33,198 nt of DNA, taken from positions 1 through 33,198 of the forward strand of contig JAFSDJ010000082.1 of NCBI GenBank assembly GCA_017436305.1, given 5' to 3'. This DNA is from Lachnospiraceae bacterium. Lineage in GTDB: Bacteria > Bacillota > Clostridia > Lachnospirales > Lachnospiraceae. Of the stretch, positions 15,465 to 22,913 are shown piece by piece. Within the stretch, counting starts at the first letter, position 1, and each line of letters begins with the position of its first letter. Both the position numbers and the translations under genes were made by a program. The notes beneath the pieces are model-generated. The model was not told the origin of the DNA. It did no database searches and saw nothing but the letters and a program-made list of their open reading frames with translations.

Positions 15465-16508
15465 TTGAACGAATATCGAGTTACAATTAAAGATATTGCA
15501 GAGCAGTTAGGTGTCAGTACGGCAACGGTTTCAAATGTGATTCACGGGAAAACAAAGAAAATTTCTGATAGAACTGTAGCAAAGGTACAGGAAAAACTGG
15601 AGGAAACCGGTTATCTGCCAAATATGGCAGCAGTGTTACTGGCTCAGAATACGTCACAAATTGTCTGCATTGTTTTATCCAATGATGTCAGATATGAGAA
15701 CAAAATGATAGAAGACCCTTTCGTAAGCGGAATGATTAATTATCTGACAAAAGAGTTAGCAAAGAACAACTATTTTGTCATGTTAAAGGAAGAGAGAGAC
15801 ATTCCTCAGATTGCCCGCTACGCTTCCATGTGGAATATGGCAGGACTTGTGTTAATTGGCTTCTGTGCAGCAGATTATGAGAAACTAAGAAACAATATGC
15901 ACATACCATTTGTTGTGGTAGATTCCTATCAAAAAAGTGTACATAAATATTCTGATGTGGGAATTGATAATATACAGGGGGGCTTTTTAGCCGGTTCCTA
16001 TTTAGTGAAAATGGGACATGAAAAAATTATGTTTTTATCAGATAATGACGAAGATTGTGATCATGACCGTTATGTTGGATTAACAAACGCGTTAAAAAAA
16101 GCTAACATTCCAGTCAACTGGAAAGATTTTAAAATGCTAAGTCCCTATAAAGAGGAACGTATGAAAATCTATGAAAAGCTGTATTTTGAACTGGATGAAT
16201 ATACAGCAGCCTTTGGGGCTTCTGATATGTATGCCATTGAATTTATGTGTTTTCTTCAAGGAAAAGGTGTTAATATTCCGAAAGATTTTTCCATTATGGG
16301 ATTTGATGATATACCGCTTGCTGCCATGGTTCAACCCCCACTTACTACCGTAGCACAGGATTTAGAGCTCCGTTCCAAGGTTGCGGTGGAATTACTATTG
16401 GAATTAATTCATAAAAAAGGCCAGGGCAGGATGGAACTATTACCGGTAACACTGGTGGAAAGAGGAAGTGTTGCAGCTGTTCATATGGTTACTGTTTCTT
16501 GTGAATAG
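15465..16508 (+). CDS. LacI/GalR-family transcriptional regulator
   Basis: 347 residues from TTG 15465 with AAAGGAGA seven bases upstream. The N-terminal helix-turn-helix (RVTIKDIAEQLGVSTATVSN, residues 5-24) and hinge helix (KVQEKLEETGYLPNMAA) are standard for the family. The rest is a periplasmic-binding-protein-like effector domain (SQIVCIVLSND near 63; FSIMGFDDIPLAAMVQPPLT near 275) that should bind a sugar or related metabolite. The gene sits after the PTS cluster and chemoreceptor and before a small toxin-antitoxin-like module, with no sugar-utilisation gene of its own in the window. Its targets are therefore unknown; the palindrome just upstream may be an autoregulatory site. Confidence 0.92.
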   Translation: MNEYRVTIKDIAEQLGVSTATVSNVIHGKTKKISDRTVAKVQEKLEETGYLPNMAAVLLAQNTSQIVCIVLSNDVRYENKMIEDPFVSGMINYLTKELAKNNYFVMLKEERDIPQIARYASMWNMAGLVLIGFCAADYEKLRNNMHIPFVVVDSYQKSVHKYSDVGIDNIQGGFLAGSYLVKMGHEKIMFLSDNDEDCDHDRYVGLTNALKKANIPVNWKDFKMLSPYKEERMKIYEKLYFELDEYTAAFGASDMYAIEFMCFLQGKGVNIPKDFSIMGFDDIPLAAMVQPPLTTVAQDLELRSKVAVELLLELIHKKGQGRMELLPVTLVERGSVAAVHMVTVSCE

Positions 16509-16546
16509 TAATACTTTATATAAATACTGCTAATTTATTAAACGTG

Positions 16547-16555
16547 TGGTACAAT
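16547..16555 (+). promoter_or_regulatory. extended -10 promoter for the DUF3791/DUF3990 module
   Basis: TGG directly precedes TACAAT (16550-16555), about 68 bases upstream of the first small gene. No good -35 is found at 16-18 bases. An extended -10 often works without one. Confidence 0.42.
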
Positions 16556-16622
16556 GAATATGGACTTTTAATATAGAAGAAAAGAATAAAAGAATAAAAC
16601 AATTAAGAAAGTTGGTATTTGC

Positions 16623-16868
16623 ATGGAACAGGTTGGAAACGTAAAAATTAGTAATTCAAAAGAGTTAGAATTTGCCATTTTTTGTATCGAAAATGTTGCA
16701 ATACATTTAGGAGTTCCGGCAGAGCAAATATATGAAGCATTAACTTCTAAGAGCAATCTGTTAAATCAGTATATTATTCCTGAATATGAAATCCTGCATA
16801 CACAAAGCAAGGAATATATTGTGGCAGATATTATTGATGCAATGAAAGATATGGGGGTTGAGATATGA
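16623..16868 (+). CDS. DUF3791 small protein, candidate antitoxin
   Basis: 81 residues with LEFAIFCIENVAIHLGVPAE, then YEALTSKSNLLNQYIIPEY and HTQSKEYIVADIIDAM, the pattern I know as DUF3791. It is a compact all-helical cytosolic protein of unknown biochemistry. Its stop overlaps the start of the DUF3990 gene by four bases (ATGA), so translation is coupled. Genes of this family commonly precede DUF3990 genes in Firmicutes, which suggests a protective or partner role. The ribosome site is poor (AAGAAAG, ten bases before ATG), so expression may be low. Confidence 0.75.
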   Translation: MEQVGNVKISNSKELEFAIFCIENVAIHLGVPAEQIYEALTSKSNLLNQYIIPEYEILHTQSKEYIVADIIDAMKDMGVEI

Positions 16869-17338
16869 TTTTGTACCATGGTTCTTATGTGGAAGTGAGT
16901 AAACCGGATTTACTACATTCCAGACCAAACGTAGATTTTGGCAAGGGTTTTTATACAACTCCAATTTTAGAACAGGCCGTTAAATGGTGCAGCAGATTTA
17001 AACGTCGTGGCAATGAAGGAATTTTATCTAAGTATATATTGAATGAAGAGGCCTTTAAAAATTGTAAAGTTTTAAAATTTGAATCCTACAGTGAGGTGTG
17101 GTTGGATTATATTTTATCATGTCGTAGCGGAAAAGATGAAACAGATTATGATATTGTAATAGGTGGTGTTGCCAATGACAAGGTATTTAATACAGTAGAA
17201 TTGTATTTTGAACAATTAATTGATAAAACAGAAGCAATTAAGCGTTTGCAATATGAGAAACCAAATTTACAAATATGTTTTCGTAATCAGAAGGTTATAG
17301 AACGGTATTTATCCTTTGAGGGGAGTGAGAAACTATGA
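16865..17338 (+). CDS. DUF3990 protein, ADP-ribosyltransferase-like candidate toxin
   Basis: 157 residues. The start shows MILYHGSYVEVSKPDL, then DFGKGFYTT at 24-32 and QAVKWC; the end shows IVIGGVANDKVFNTVELYF and NLQICFRNQ. These are the conserved blocks of DUF3990, which I recall being grouped with the ADP-ribosyltransferase fold; His5, Tyr30 and Glu112 or Gln135 are the natural candidates for an H-Y-E/Q catalytic triad. If so, it would transfer ADP-ribose from NAD to a cellular target. The gene overlaps both neighbours by four bases (ATGA), a layout typical of toxin-antitoxin operons. No secretion signal or delivery domain is present, so action inside its own cell is more likely than export. 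Confidence 0.78.
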   Translation: MILYHGSYVEVSKPDLLHSRPNVDFGKGFYTTPILEQAVKWCSRFKRRGNEGILSKYILNEEAFKNCKVLKFESYSEVWLDYILSCRSGKDETDYDIVIGGVANDKVFNTVELYFEQLIDKTEAIKRLQYEKPNLQICFRNQKVIERYLSFEGSEKL

Positions 17339-17550
17339 ATGCAAATCCTATCCTACTACAAAAAAAATATAGCAGGGTTATTGAACTGTTTGCTAAAAAA
17401 GCAGGATTTACACTAAATGAAGCATTAGATTTTTTTTATCATTCTTTACTATATCAGTTAATGCGAGATGGTGTTTCTGATATGCATTGTATGAGTGATG
17501 AATATTTAGCCGACGACCTTTGGATGGAATATTCGCAAAAGAACAAATAG
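17335..17550 (+). CDS. small DUF3791-like protein, third gene of the module
   Basis: 71 residues with RVIELFAKKAGFTLNEALDF, then FFYHSLLYQLMRDGVSDMHC and MSDEYLADDLWMEY. I recall this C-terminal MHCMSDEYL pattern in small proteins next to DUF3990 genes, often also filed under DUF3791, though it is clearly different from the first gene. It is acidic at the C-terminus. The ATG overlaps the preceding stop and has GGGGAGTGAG upstream. It is the likelier or additional antitoxin of the pair. Followed by a terminator, so the module is self-contained. Confidence 0.7.
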   Translation: MNANPILLQKKYSRVIELFAKKAGFTLNEALDFFYHSLLYQLMRDGVSDMHCMSDEYLADDLWMEYSQKNK

Positions 17551-17565
17551 AATAAATATAAAAAA

Positions 17566-17607
17566 CTTCAGATCCAGCATGTATCAGAAAAGATTTGGAG
17601 TTTTTTT
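17566..17607 (+). terminator. intrinsic terminator of the DUF3990 module
   Basis: CTTCAGATC (17566-17574) pairs with GATTTGGAG (17592-17600), including two G-U pairs, followed by seven T (17601-17607). Confidence 0.75.
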
Positions 17608-17618
17608 ATTAAAAACTA

Positions 17619-17649
17619 TTGCTTGTAACGTTGCGTAATACTGTAAAAT
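17619..17649 (+). promoter_or_regulatory. promoter with 19-bp spacer upstream of the first ABC transporter
   Basis: TTGCTT (17619-17624) and TAAAAT (17644-17649) are 19 bases apart. The over-long spacer, filled by GTAACGTTGCGTAAT with a central AACGTT palindrome, is the architecture of MerR-family promoters, where the activator twists the DNA. No MerR-type gene is in the window. The dyad is imperfect, so the call is tentative. Confidence 0.38.
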
Positions 17650-17691
17650 CAGGCATAAATAAATGAAACAAGCAATGGAAGGGAGCAAATC

Positions 17692-18408
17692 ATGCTTACA
17701 ATTAACCAACTAACGAAACACTACAAAGGCAGCAACAAAGGTGTCACAAATATCAGTTTAAAAATTGAGCCCGGTGATATTTATGCCTTCATCGGACATA
17801 ATGGTGCCGGAAAAACAACTACCTTAAAATGCATTGCGGGAATTCATGGGTTTGATGCAGGTGAAATTCTCATTGATGGAATTTCTATCCGTGAAAATCC
17901 CATTGCTGCTAAAGAAAAGTTTGCCTATATCCCGGACAATCCGGATTTATACGAATACCTGACAGGAATTCAATATTTGAATTTCATTGCAGATGTATTT
18001 GGGGTTTCTGTCGGCCACAGAGAAAAACGAATTGAAAAGTATGCCGGATTATTTGAGATTACTCCGTCCCTTGGGGACTTAATATCATCCTATTCCCATG
18101 GTATGAAGCAGAAACTGGCAATTATTTCTGCCCTGGTACATGAGCCAAAGCTTTTGCTTTTGGATGAGCCTTTTGTGGGACTTGACCCAAAAGCCGCCGT
18201 AATTTTAAAAGACATTATGAGAGAAACCTGTAAAAACGGTGGTGCTATTTTCTTCTCAACCCACGTACTGGATGTAGCAGAAAAGCTGTGTAATAAAGTA
18301 GCTATTGTTAAGGATGGTACATTGGTTACCTCAGGTAACATGGAAGAAATTGTTAAAGAAGGCCGGTCACTGGAGTCTATTTTCATGGAGGTAGTGGATA
18401 ATGTTTAG
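17692..18408 (+). CDS. ABC transporter ATP-binding protein (ABC-2-type exporter)
   Basis: 238 residues with Walker A GHNGAGKTT (35-43), Q/A-loop region FAYIPDNPDLYEYLTG, signature YSHGMKQK (134-141), Walker B LLLLDEP (154-160) and switch His in FFSTHVLD. The signature is SHGMKQK instead of SGGQ, normal for the CcmA/NatA-like subgroup that drives ABC-2-type exporters. It energises the permease encoded next, whose start overlaps this stop by eight bases. Substrate unknown; such pairs often export peptides, lantibiotic-like compounds or sodium. Confidence 0.93.
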   Translation: MLTINQLTKHYKGSNKGVTNISLKIEPGDIYAFIGHNGAGKTTTLKCIAGIHGFDAGEILIDGISIRENPIAAKEKFAYIPDNPDLYEYLTGIQYLNFIADVFGVSVGHREKRIEKYAGLFEITPSLGDLISSYSHGMKQKLAIISALVHEPKLLLLDEPFVGLDPKAAVILKDIMRETCKNGGAIFFSTHVLDVAEKLCNKVAIVKDGTLVTSGNMEEIVKEGRSLESIFMEVVDNV

Positions 18409-19987
18409 GCAAATTAAAAATCTATCTAAGCTCCAGCTTTGCAATTTATATGGCATGAATACCTTTCGCTTTACCAAAGATAAGCAGGTAAAGCGAAAAA
18501 CAAAAATACTAATGGTGATCTGGATTATTATAATTTTTATGTTGATATCTTATGTGTCAGGACTAACCTATGGATATATCATAATGGGATTAGAGGAAAT
18601 GAGCCTTGCTTACCTGATTGGCATATCCAGTATGATTATGCTTTTTCTAGGAATTTTCAAAGCGGGTAGTGTCATTTTTAATAAAAACGGCTATGATATT
18701 TTATGTTCTCTTCCGGTGTCACAGACAGCAATTGTAGTTAGCAGATTTGTGCGAATGTATGTGGAAAATCTGCTATTAGCACTTATCGTTATGATACCGG
18801 GAATGATAGTGTATGCCTGCCTTATGAAACCGGATGTTATATTTTATTTAGCGGGAATTATAGTACTTATTTTTCTGCCATTTGCACCTGTTACAATAGC
18901 AACTTTTATTGGCGCCATTATAACCGCTATTTCCTCCAGAATGAAGCATAAAAGTCTGGTGGAGGCAGGGCTGTCAATTCTACTTGTATTAGCAGTTTTG
19001 ATTCCAACTTCCAGGGTTTCCGGATTAGAAGGTCAGATTACACCGGAAATGATAAAGGAGCTTTCAGGGCAGGCTCTTTCTATACTAAAAAAAATATATC
19101 CTCCGGCAATATGGATGACTAATGCTATGAGAACCGGAGAGTTGCTTCCTTGCCTTGGCTGTATTTTTGGATTCTTAGTGCTGTTTGCTATTATGATTTG
19201 GGTAGTCTCTGCTAACTTTCATTTTATTTGTCAGAGTCTTTATGGTTCTGTTGCAAAACATGATTATCAGATAGAAAATATGAAAAAAGATTCTGTTTTA
19301 ATTGCCATGTATAAAAGAGAGCTTAAACGCTATTTATCCTCCAGTGTTTATGTGGCAAATACCATTATGGGGCCAATTATGGCAGTGATTTTTTCAGGAA
19401 CGCTCCTATTTATGGGAACAGATTCCATAGAGCAGGTGCTTCCGGTTTCTATTCATATAGAAAACCTTATTCCGTTTTTAGTGGCAGGCATTTTTTGTAT
19501 TATGACTACTACCTCTACATCTATTTCCATGGAAGGAAAAGAGTGGTGGATTGTAAAAAGCTTACCTGTTACAACGAAAAATATTTTAGATGGGAAAATT
19601 CTTTTAAATCTGAGCTTAATACTGCCATTTTATCTTGTGGCAGAGGTACTATTAATAGTGGCCTTAAAACCGGCTGTGTTGCAGATGGTATGGCTTTTAG
19701 TGATTCCTCCGGTTATTATTTTGTTTGCCTGCGTGTTTGGAATTACTATGAATCTCAAGTTTCCTCTATTCAATTGGGAAAGCGAGGTAACCGTTGTAAA
19801 GCAGAGTTTTTCTGCAATGATTGGAGGGCTGGGGGGATTTTTCATGGCAATTGTCTGCGCAGTGCCTGTAGCTTTGGTGCCGGAAGAATATTTGGGCTTA
19901 ACCATGGTTGCAGTATGTATTTTAGTTTTAGTAATAACTGTATTATTATATAGAAAAAATAATGGTGTAAATTTACAGGAAATCTAA
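18401..19987 (+). CDS. ABC transporter permease (putative ABC-2-type)
   Basis: 528 residues with about 12 hydrophobic segments, beginning after a basic N-terminus (residues 1-40) with ILMVIWIIIIFMLISYVSG. Internal basic cytosolic loops and a duplicated six-helix arrangement (two halves split near residue 310 by KRELKRYLSSSVYVANT) fit the large putative exporter permeases paired with NatA-like ATPases. I recognise no substrate-specific motif. Start ATG 18401 overlaps the ATPase gene. The response-regulator gene follows 35 bases later, so transporter and two-component system may share a transcript. Confidence 0.8.
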   Translation: MFRQIKNLSKLQLCNLYGMNTFRFTKDKQVKRKTKILMVIWIIIIFMLISYVSGLTYGYIIMGLEEMSLAYLIGISSMIMLFLGIFKAGSVIFNKNGYDILCSLPVSQTAIVVSRFVRMYVENLLLALIVMIPGMIVYACLMKPDVIFYLAGIIVLIFLPFAPVTIATFIGAIITAISSRMKHKSLVEAGLSILLVLAVLIPTSRVSGLEGQITPEMIKELSGQALSILKKIYPPAIWMTNAMRTGELLPCLGCIFGFLVLFAIMIWVVSANFHFICQSLYGSVAKHDYQIENMKKDSVLIAMYKRELKRYLSSSVYVANTIMGPIMAVIFSGTLLFMGTDSIEQVLPVSIHIENLIPFLVAGIFCIMTTTSTSISMEGKEWWIVKSLPVTTKNILDGKILLNLSLILPFYLVAEVLLIVALKPAVLQMVWLLVIPPVIILFACVFGITMNLKFPLFNWESEVTVVKQSFSAMIGGLGGFFMAIVCAVPVALVPEEYLGLTMVAVCILVLVITVLLYRKNNGVNLQEI

Positions 19988-20022
19988 TAAGTTAGCAATG
20001 GATAACGGAGGATGAAAATAAC

Positions 20023-20718
20023 ATGCATTACAACTGCTTAATTGTAGATGATGAAACAGATTTGTCAAAAATGACTTGTGAATATTTTCAAATGTTCGAT
20101 ATAAGCTGTGCCTATGTGGAAAATGCTGCGTTGTGTATGGAGTTTTTGAAGGAAAATCAAGTGGATATTCTGCTTTTGGATATTAATTTGTCACAGGACA
20201 GCGGCTTTGATTTGTGTAAAAAAATCAGACAGGAATACAATCTTCCCATTTTGTTTATCAGTGCAAGACAAAGCGATGATGATGTGTTAATTGCTTTAAA
20301 TATTGGAGGAGATGACTACATAAAGAAGCCATATACGTTAAGTGTGCTCTTAGCAAAGGTAAAGGTGATTTTAAAGCGGATGGAGCAGCAAACTTCCCAA
20401 AAGGAAACAGTAAATGTTTCAGTAGGCGGAATGAAGTTAATAGAGGAGAAGCTAAGCGTAGTCCTAAAAGGGAAGGAAACAGCTCTGAAAGCAAAAGAAT
20501 TTGCACTTTTAAAATGCTTATTTGAACATAGAAATTCCATTGTAACCAAGGAAACTCTATTTGAAAGAGTATGGGGAGATTCCTTTTTCAGCGACGGAAC
20601 CTTAAATGTACATATAAGAAAGCTTCGGGAGAAATTAGAGGAAAATCCCAACGAGCCTAAAATGATAAAAACCATATGGGGAACCGGTTACATACTGGAA
20701 TTAGAGGATGAGCAATGA
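20023..20718 (+). CDS. OmpR-family response regulator
   Basis: 231 residues. Receiver domain 1-118 with LIVDDET near 6, phospho-Asp53 (ILLLDINLS), FISARQSDDD with the conserved Ser and Lys in YIKKPYTLSVL. Winged-helix DNA-binding domain about 130-229 with LKAKEFALLKCLFEHRN and HIRKLREKLEENP, ending in WGTGYILE. The ATG follows an ACGGAGGATG site. The kinase gene overlaps the stop by four bases. The phased TTAAGA repeats upstream of the second transporter, at 21999-22038, suit an OmpR-family dimer, so activation of that transporter is the likely role. Confidence 0.94.
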   Translation: MHYNCLIVDDETDLSKMTCEYFQMFDISCAYVENAALCMEFLKENQVDILLLDINLSQDSGFDLCKKIRQEYNLPILFISARQSDDDVLIALNIGGDDYIKKPYTLSVLLAKVKVILKRMEQQTSQKETVNVSVGGMKLIEEKLSVVLKGKETALKAKEFALLKCLFEHRNSIVTKETLFERVWGDSFFSDGTLNVHIRKLREKLEENPNEPKMIKTIWGTGYILELEDEQ

Positions 20719-21950
20719 AAATAAGGTACTTTTTATTAGTATATACAGCATTTATGCTGGCGATTTTTTTCTACATGTATACTTCCTTTGCAAATAAGCC
20801 AACGGAAAAACGGGACATGGTCTTTTACAATGAACAGTGTATACTTGTATCGAAACAGATTAGCCAGGGAAGGAAAATAGAGGAAATAGAAAAAGAGTAC
20901 GGCTGTGAGATTTTACTTTGTAAAGACTCAGAGTATGAAATGAAATTGCAGGATGCGCTACAAAAAGAAGCACTTTTGTTAGATTATTTTGAAAAAAATC
21001 AGTTAGCCGGAAAAATTGTCTGGAATGAGCAAGAACAGCATTATCAGACGATGGAGAAAAGGTTAGTGAAACAAACAGTTAACGTTTGGGGTCTGGTAGT
21101 CTTTGCAGGCTATTTATTAATTGGGCTTATTTACCTTATGTTCATCAAACCCTTTCACAATTTGCAGAAATTTTCCGCTCAGGTAGCAAAGGGTAATTTG
21201 GATTTTCCATTGCCTGTGAAAAAAAACAATTATTTTGGAGCTTTTACAGAAAGCTTTGATATTATGAGAGAGGAATTAAAGGGGGCAAGAGAAAGGGAAT
21301 ATCAGGCTAACCAAAGTAAAAAAGAGCTGATGGCGGAGCTATCCCATGACATTAAAACTCCAATTGCCACCATACAGGCAACCTGTGAAGTAATTCAAAT
21401 AAAAGAAAAAAACCCGGATACTTTGGAAAAAGTAGCTGTCATTGATGGAAAGGCAAAAACGATTCAAAAGCTGATAGATAACCTGTTTCATGCTACCTTA
21501 GAGGAATTGGCAGTGTTAAAAGTAGAGCCGGTGGAGGAAAGTGCGCTCCTTGTAGAAGAGATGTTTTCCAAGCTTCAATATTATGGGGAAATGCATATAA
21601 CCGGAAAAGTGCCGGGATGTCTTGTTTATATGGATAAATTAAGGTTAGAACAGGTTATTGATAACTGCTTAAATAACGCATGGAAGTATGCCGGCACACC
21701 TGTTCATGTTACGTTTATTGCCAGAGAGGATGGACTTTTAATTAAAATAAAAGACCAGGGTCCGGGAGTGTCAAAAGAAGAGCTTCCTCTTATAATAGAA
21801 AAGTTTTACAGAGGCAGTAACTCCAAAGGAAGAGAAGGCTCCGGACTTGGGCTTTATCTGGCAAAAACCTTTATGGTACAGATGAAAGGCGACATGGAAT
21901 ACTATAATGAAAATGGTTTTGTGGTAGAACTGTTTTTGCGCAAAGTGTAA
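20715..21950 (+). CDS. sensor histidine kinase
   Basis: 411 residues. TM1 5-23, an extracellular sensor of about 100 residues (25-122), TM2 124-145, HAMP about 146-200 (PFHNLQKFSAQVAKGNLDF), HisKA with MAELSHDIKTPIATI (phospho-His211), N box DNCLNNAWKYAG, G1 DQGPGVSKEEL, G2 GSGLGLYLAK. Complete and apparently functional. The sizeable extracellular domain distinguishes it from the intramembrane-sensing BceS kinases that usually accompany FtsX-type ABC transporters, so it may sense its ligand directly. It is translationally coupled to the response regulator upstream. Confidence 0.94.
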   Translation: MKIRYFLLVYTAFMLAIFFYMYTSFANKPTEKRDMVFYNEQCILVSKQISQGRKIEEIEKEYGCEILLCKDSEYEMKLQDALQKEALLLDYFEKNQLAGKIVWNEQEQHYQTMEKRLVKQTVNVWGLVVFAGYLLIGLIYLMFIKPFHNLQKFSAQVAKGNLDFPLPVKKNNYFGAFTESFDIMREELKGAREREYQANQSKKELMAELSHDIKTPIATIQATCEVIQIKEKNPDTLEKVAVIDGKAKTIQKLIDNLFHATLEELAVLKVEPVEESALLVEEMFSKLQYYGEMHITGKVPGCLVYMDKLRLEQVIDNCLNNAWKYAGTPVHVTFIAREDGLLIKIKDQGPGVSKEELPLIIEKFYRGSNSKGREGSGLGLYLAKTFMVQMKGDMEYYNENGFVVELFLRKV

Positions 21951-21998
21951 AATGTAAAATGATAGGGTGCAGTGAGCCCTTTATAAAAACTACCACAA

Positions 21999-22038
21999 TT
22001 AAGAATTAATTAAGAAACAGACAGGAATCAGGTTAAGA
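21999..22038 (+). promoter_or_regulatory. phased TTAAGA direct repeats, probable response-regulator site
   Basis: TTAAGA occurs at 21999-22004, 22010-22015 and 22033-22038: starts 11 and 23 bases apart, i.e. one and two helical turns. OmpR-family regulators bind such direct repeats. A TATAAG -10 (22061-22066) has no proper -35; the third repeat ends where it should be, as in activator-dependent promoters. The site precedes the transporter genes at 22157. Confidence 0.55.
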
Positions 22039-22061
22039 CTTTTGAAAAATTTATTGGTAAT

Positions 22062-22096
22062 ATAAGGGATGTAAGGAGAAATCCAACATCCCTTAT
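22062..22096. repeat. 11-bp inverted repeat in the leader of the second ABC transporter
   Basis: ATAAGGGATGT (22062-22072) and ACATCCCTTAT (22086-22096) are perfect complements around a 13-base loop. The left arm overlaps the presumed -10, so the element could be a repressor operator or a leader hairpin. No U-run follows, so a plain terminator is unlikely. Confidence 0.6.
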
Positions 22097-22156
22097 TCAT
22101 TTCCATGTGAAGCATGTAAGGGAAAAACATAGAAACCATTTTAGGAGGAAGAAACA

Positions 22157-22912
22157 GTGGGAGATATTTTAACAGCAAAGGATTTATGCAAAACCTTTTC
22201 CAATGAAAGCGTACAGCAGCATGTATTAAAAAATTTAAACTTATCCATTAAAGAAGGAGATTTCACCGTTATTATGGGAAATTCCGGTTCCGGCAAAAGT
22301 ACTCTTCTCTATGCTTTATCGGGTATGGACAGACCAACCCTTGGAAGCATTTCCTACCACGGAGAGGAAATTTCCAAATACAGCAATGATAAGCTGGCGA
22401 TTTTCAGAAGAAAACACTGTGGATTTGTTTTTCAGCAAAATTACTTAAATGATTCCATGAGCGTTTTAGATAACATTATGATTTGCGGATTATTGGCAAC
22501 AAAGGACAGAAAGGCACTTGCCCAGAAAGCCAAAGAACTGTTATTACAGGTAGGAATTTCCAAACAGACCTTCCGTAAATTTCCAAACCAGTTATCCGGA
22601 GGAGAAAAACAGAGAGTGGCAGTTGTTAGAGGTATTATTAATGAGCCGGAAATCCTTTTTGCAGATGAACCAACAGGAGCCTTGAACTCCCAAAATACAG
22701 AAAACGTGTTAAATGTTTTTACCGAGCTTAATAAAAAGGGACAAAGTATTGTCATGGTAACCCATGATATGAAATCGGCAAGACGCGCTAACCGTATTTT
22801 ATATTTACAGGACGGAGTTATTACCGGAGAATTAAACTTAGGAGCCTATAAAACAGGAGACAAAGAAAGGCATGAAAAGCTTCGCCATTTCTTAGAGGAA
22901 ATGGGGTGGTAA
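22157..22912 (+). CDS. ABC transporter ATP-binding protein (MacB/BceA-like)
   Basis: 251 residues from GTG 22157 with AGGAGGAAG upstream. Walker A GNSGSGKST (41-49), Q-loop CGFVFQQNYL, signature LSGGEKQR (146-153), Walker B ILFADEP (166-172), D-loop ALNSQ and switch His in VMVTHDMKSA. It belongs to the LolD/MacB/BceA group that powers FtsX-fold permeases, here the gene that begins two bases after its stop. With the adjacent two-component system the likely duty is detection or removal of a peptide antibiotic or other envelope-active compound. Confidence 0.94.
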   Translation: MGDILTAKDLCKTFSNESVQQHVLKNLNLSIKEGDFTVIMGNSGSGKSTLLYALSGMDRPTLGSISYHGEEISKYSNDKLAIFRRKHCGFVFQQNYLNDSMSVLDNIMICGLLATKDRKALAQKAKELLLQVGISKQTFRKFPNQLSGGEKQRVAVVRGIINEPEILFADEPTGALNSQNTENVLNVFTELNKKGQSIVMVTHDMKSARRANRILYLQDGVITGELNLGAYKTGDKERHEKLRHFLEEMGW

Positions 22913-22913
22913 T

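Noticed and set aside
19495-19953. 152-codon plus-strand ORF inside the ABC permease
   Set aside because: Out of frame with a permease whose own frame has consistent membrane helices; the alternate product has no domain character.
22062-22096. intrinsic terminator after the sensor kinase
   Set aside because: Stem is good but no U-run follows, and its position over a -10-like element points to regulation.
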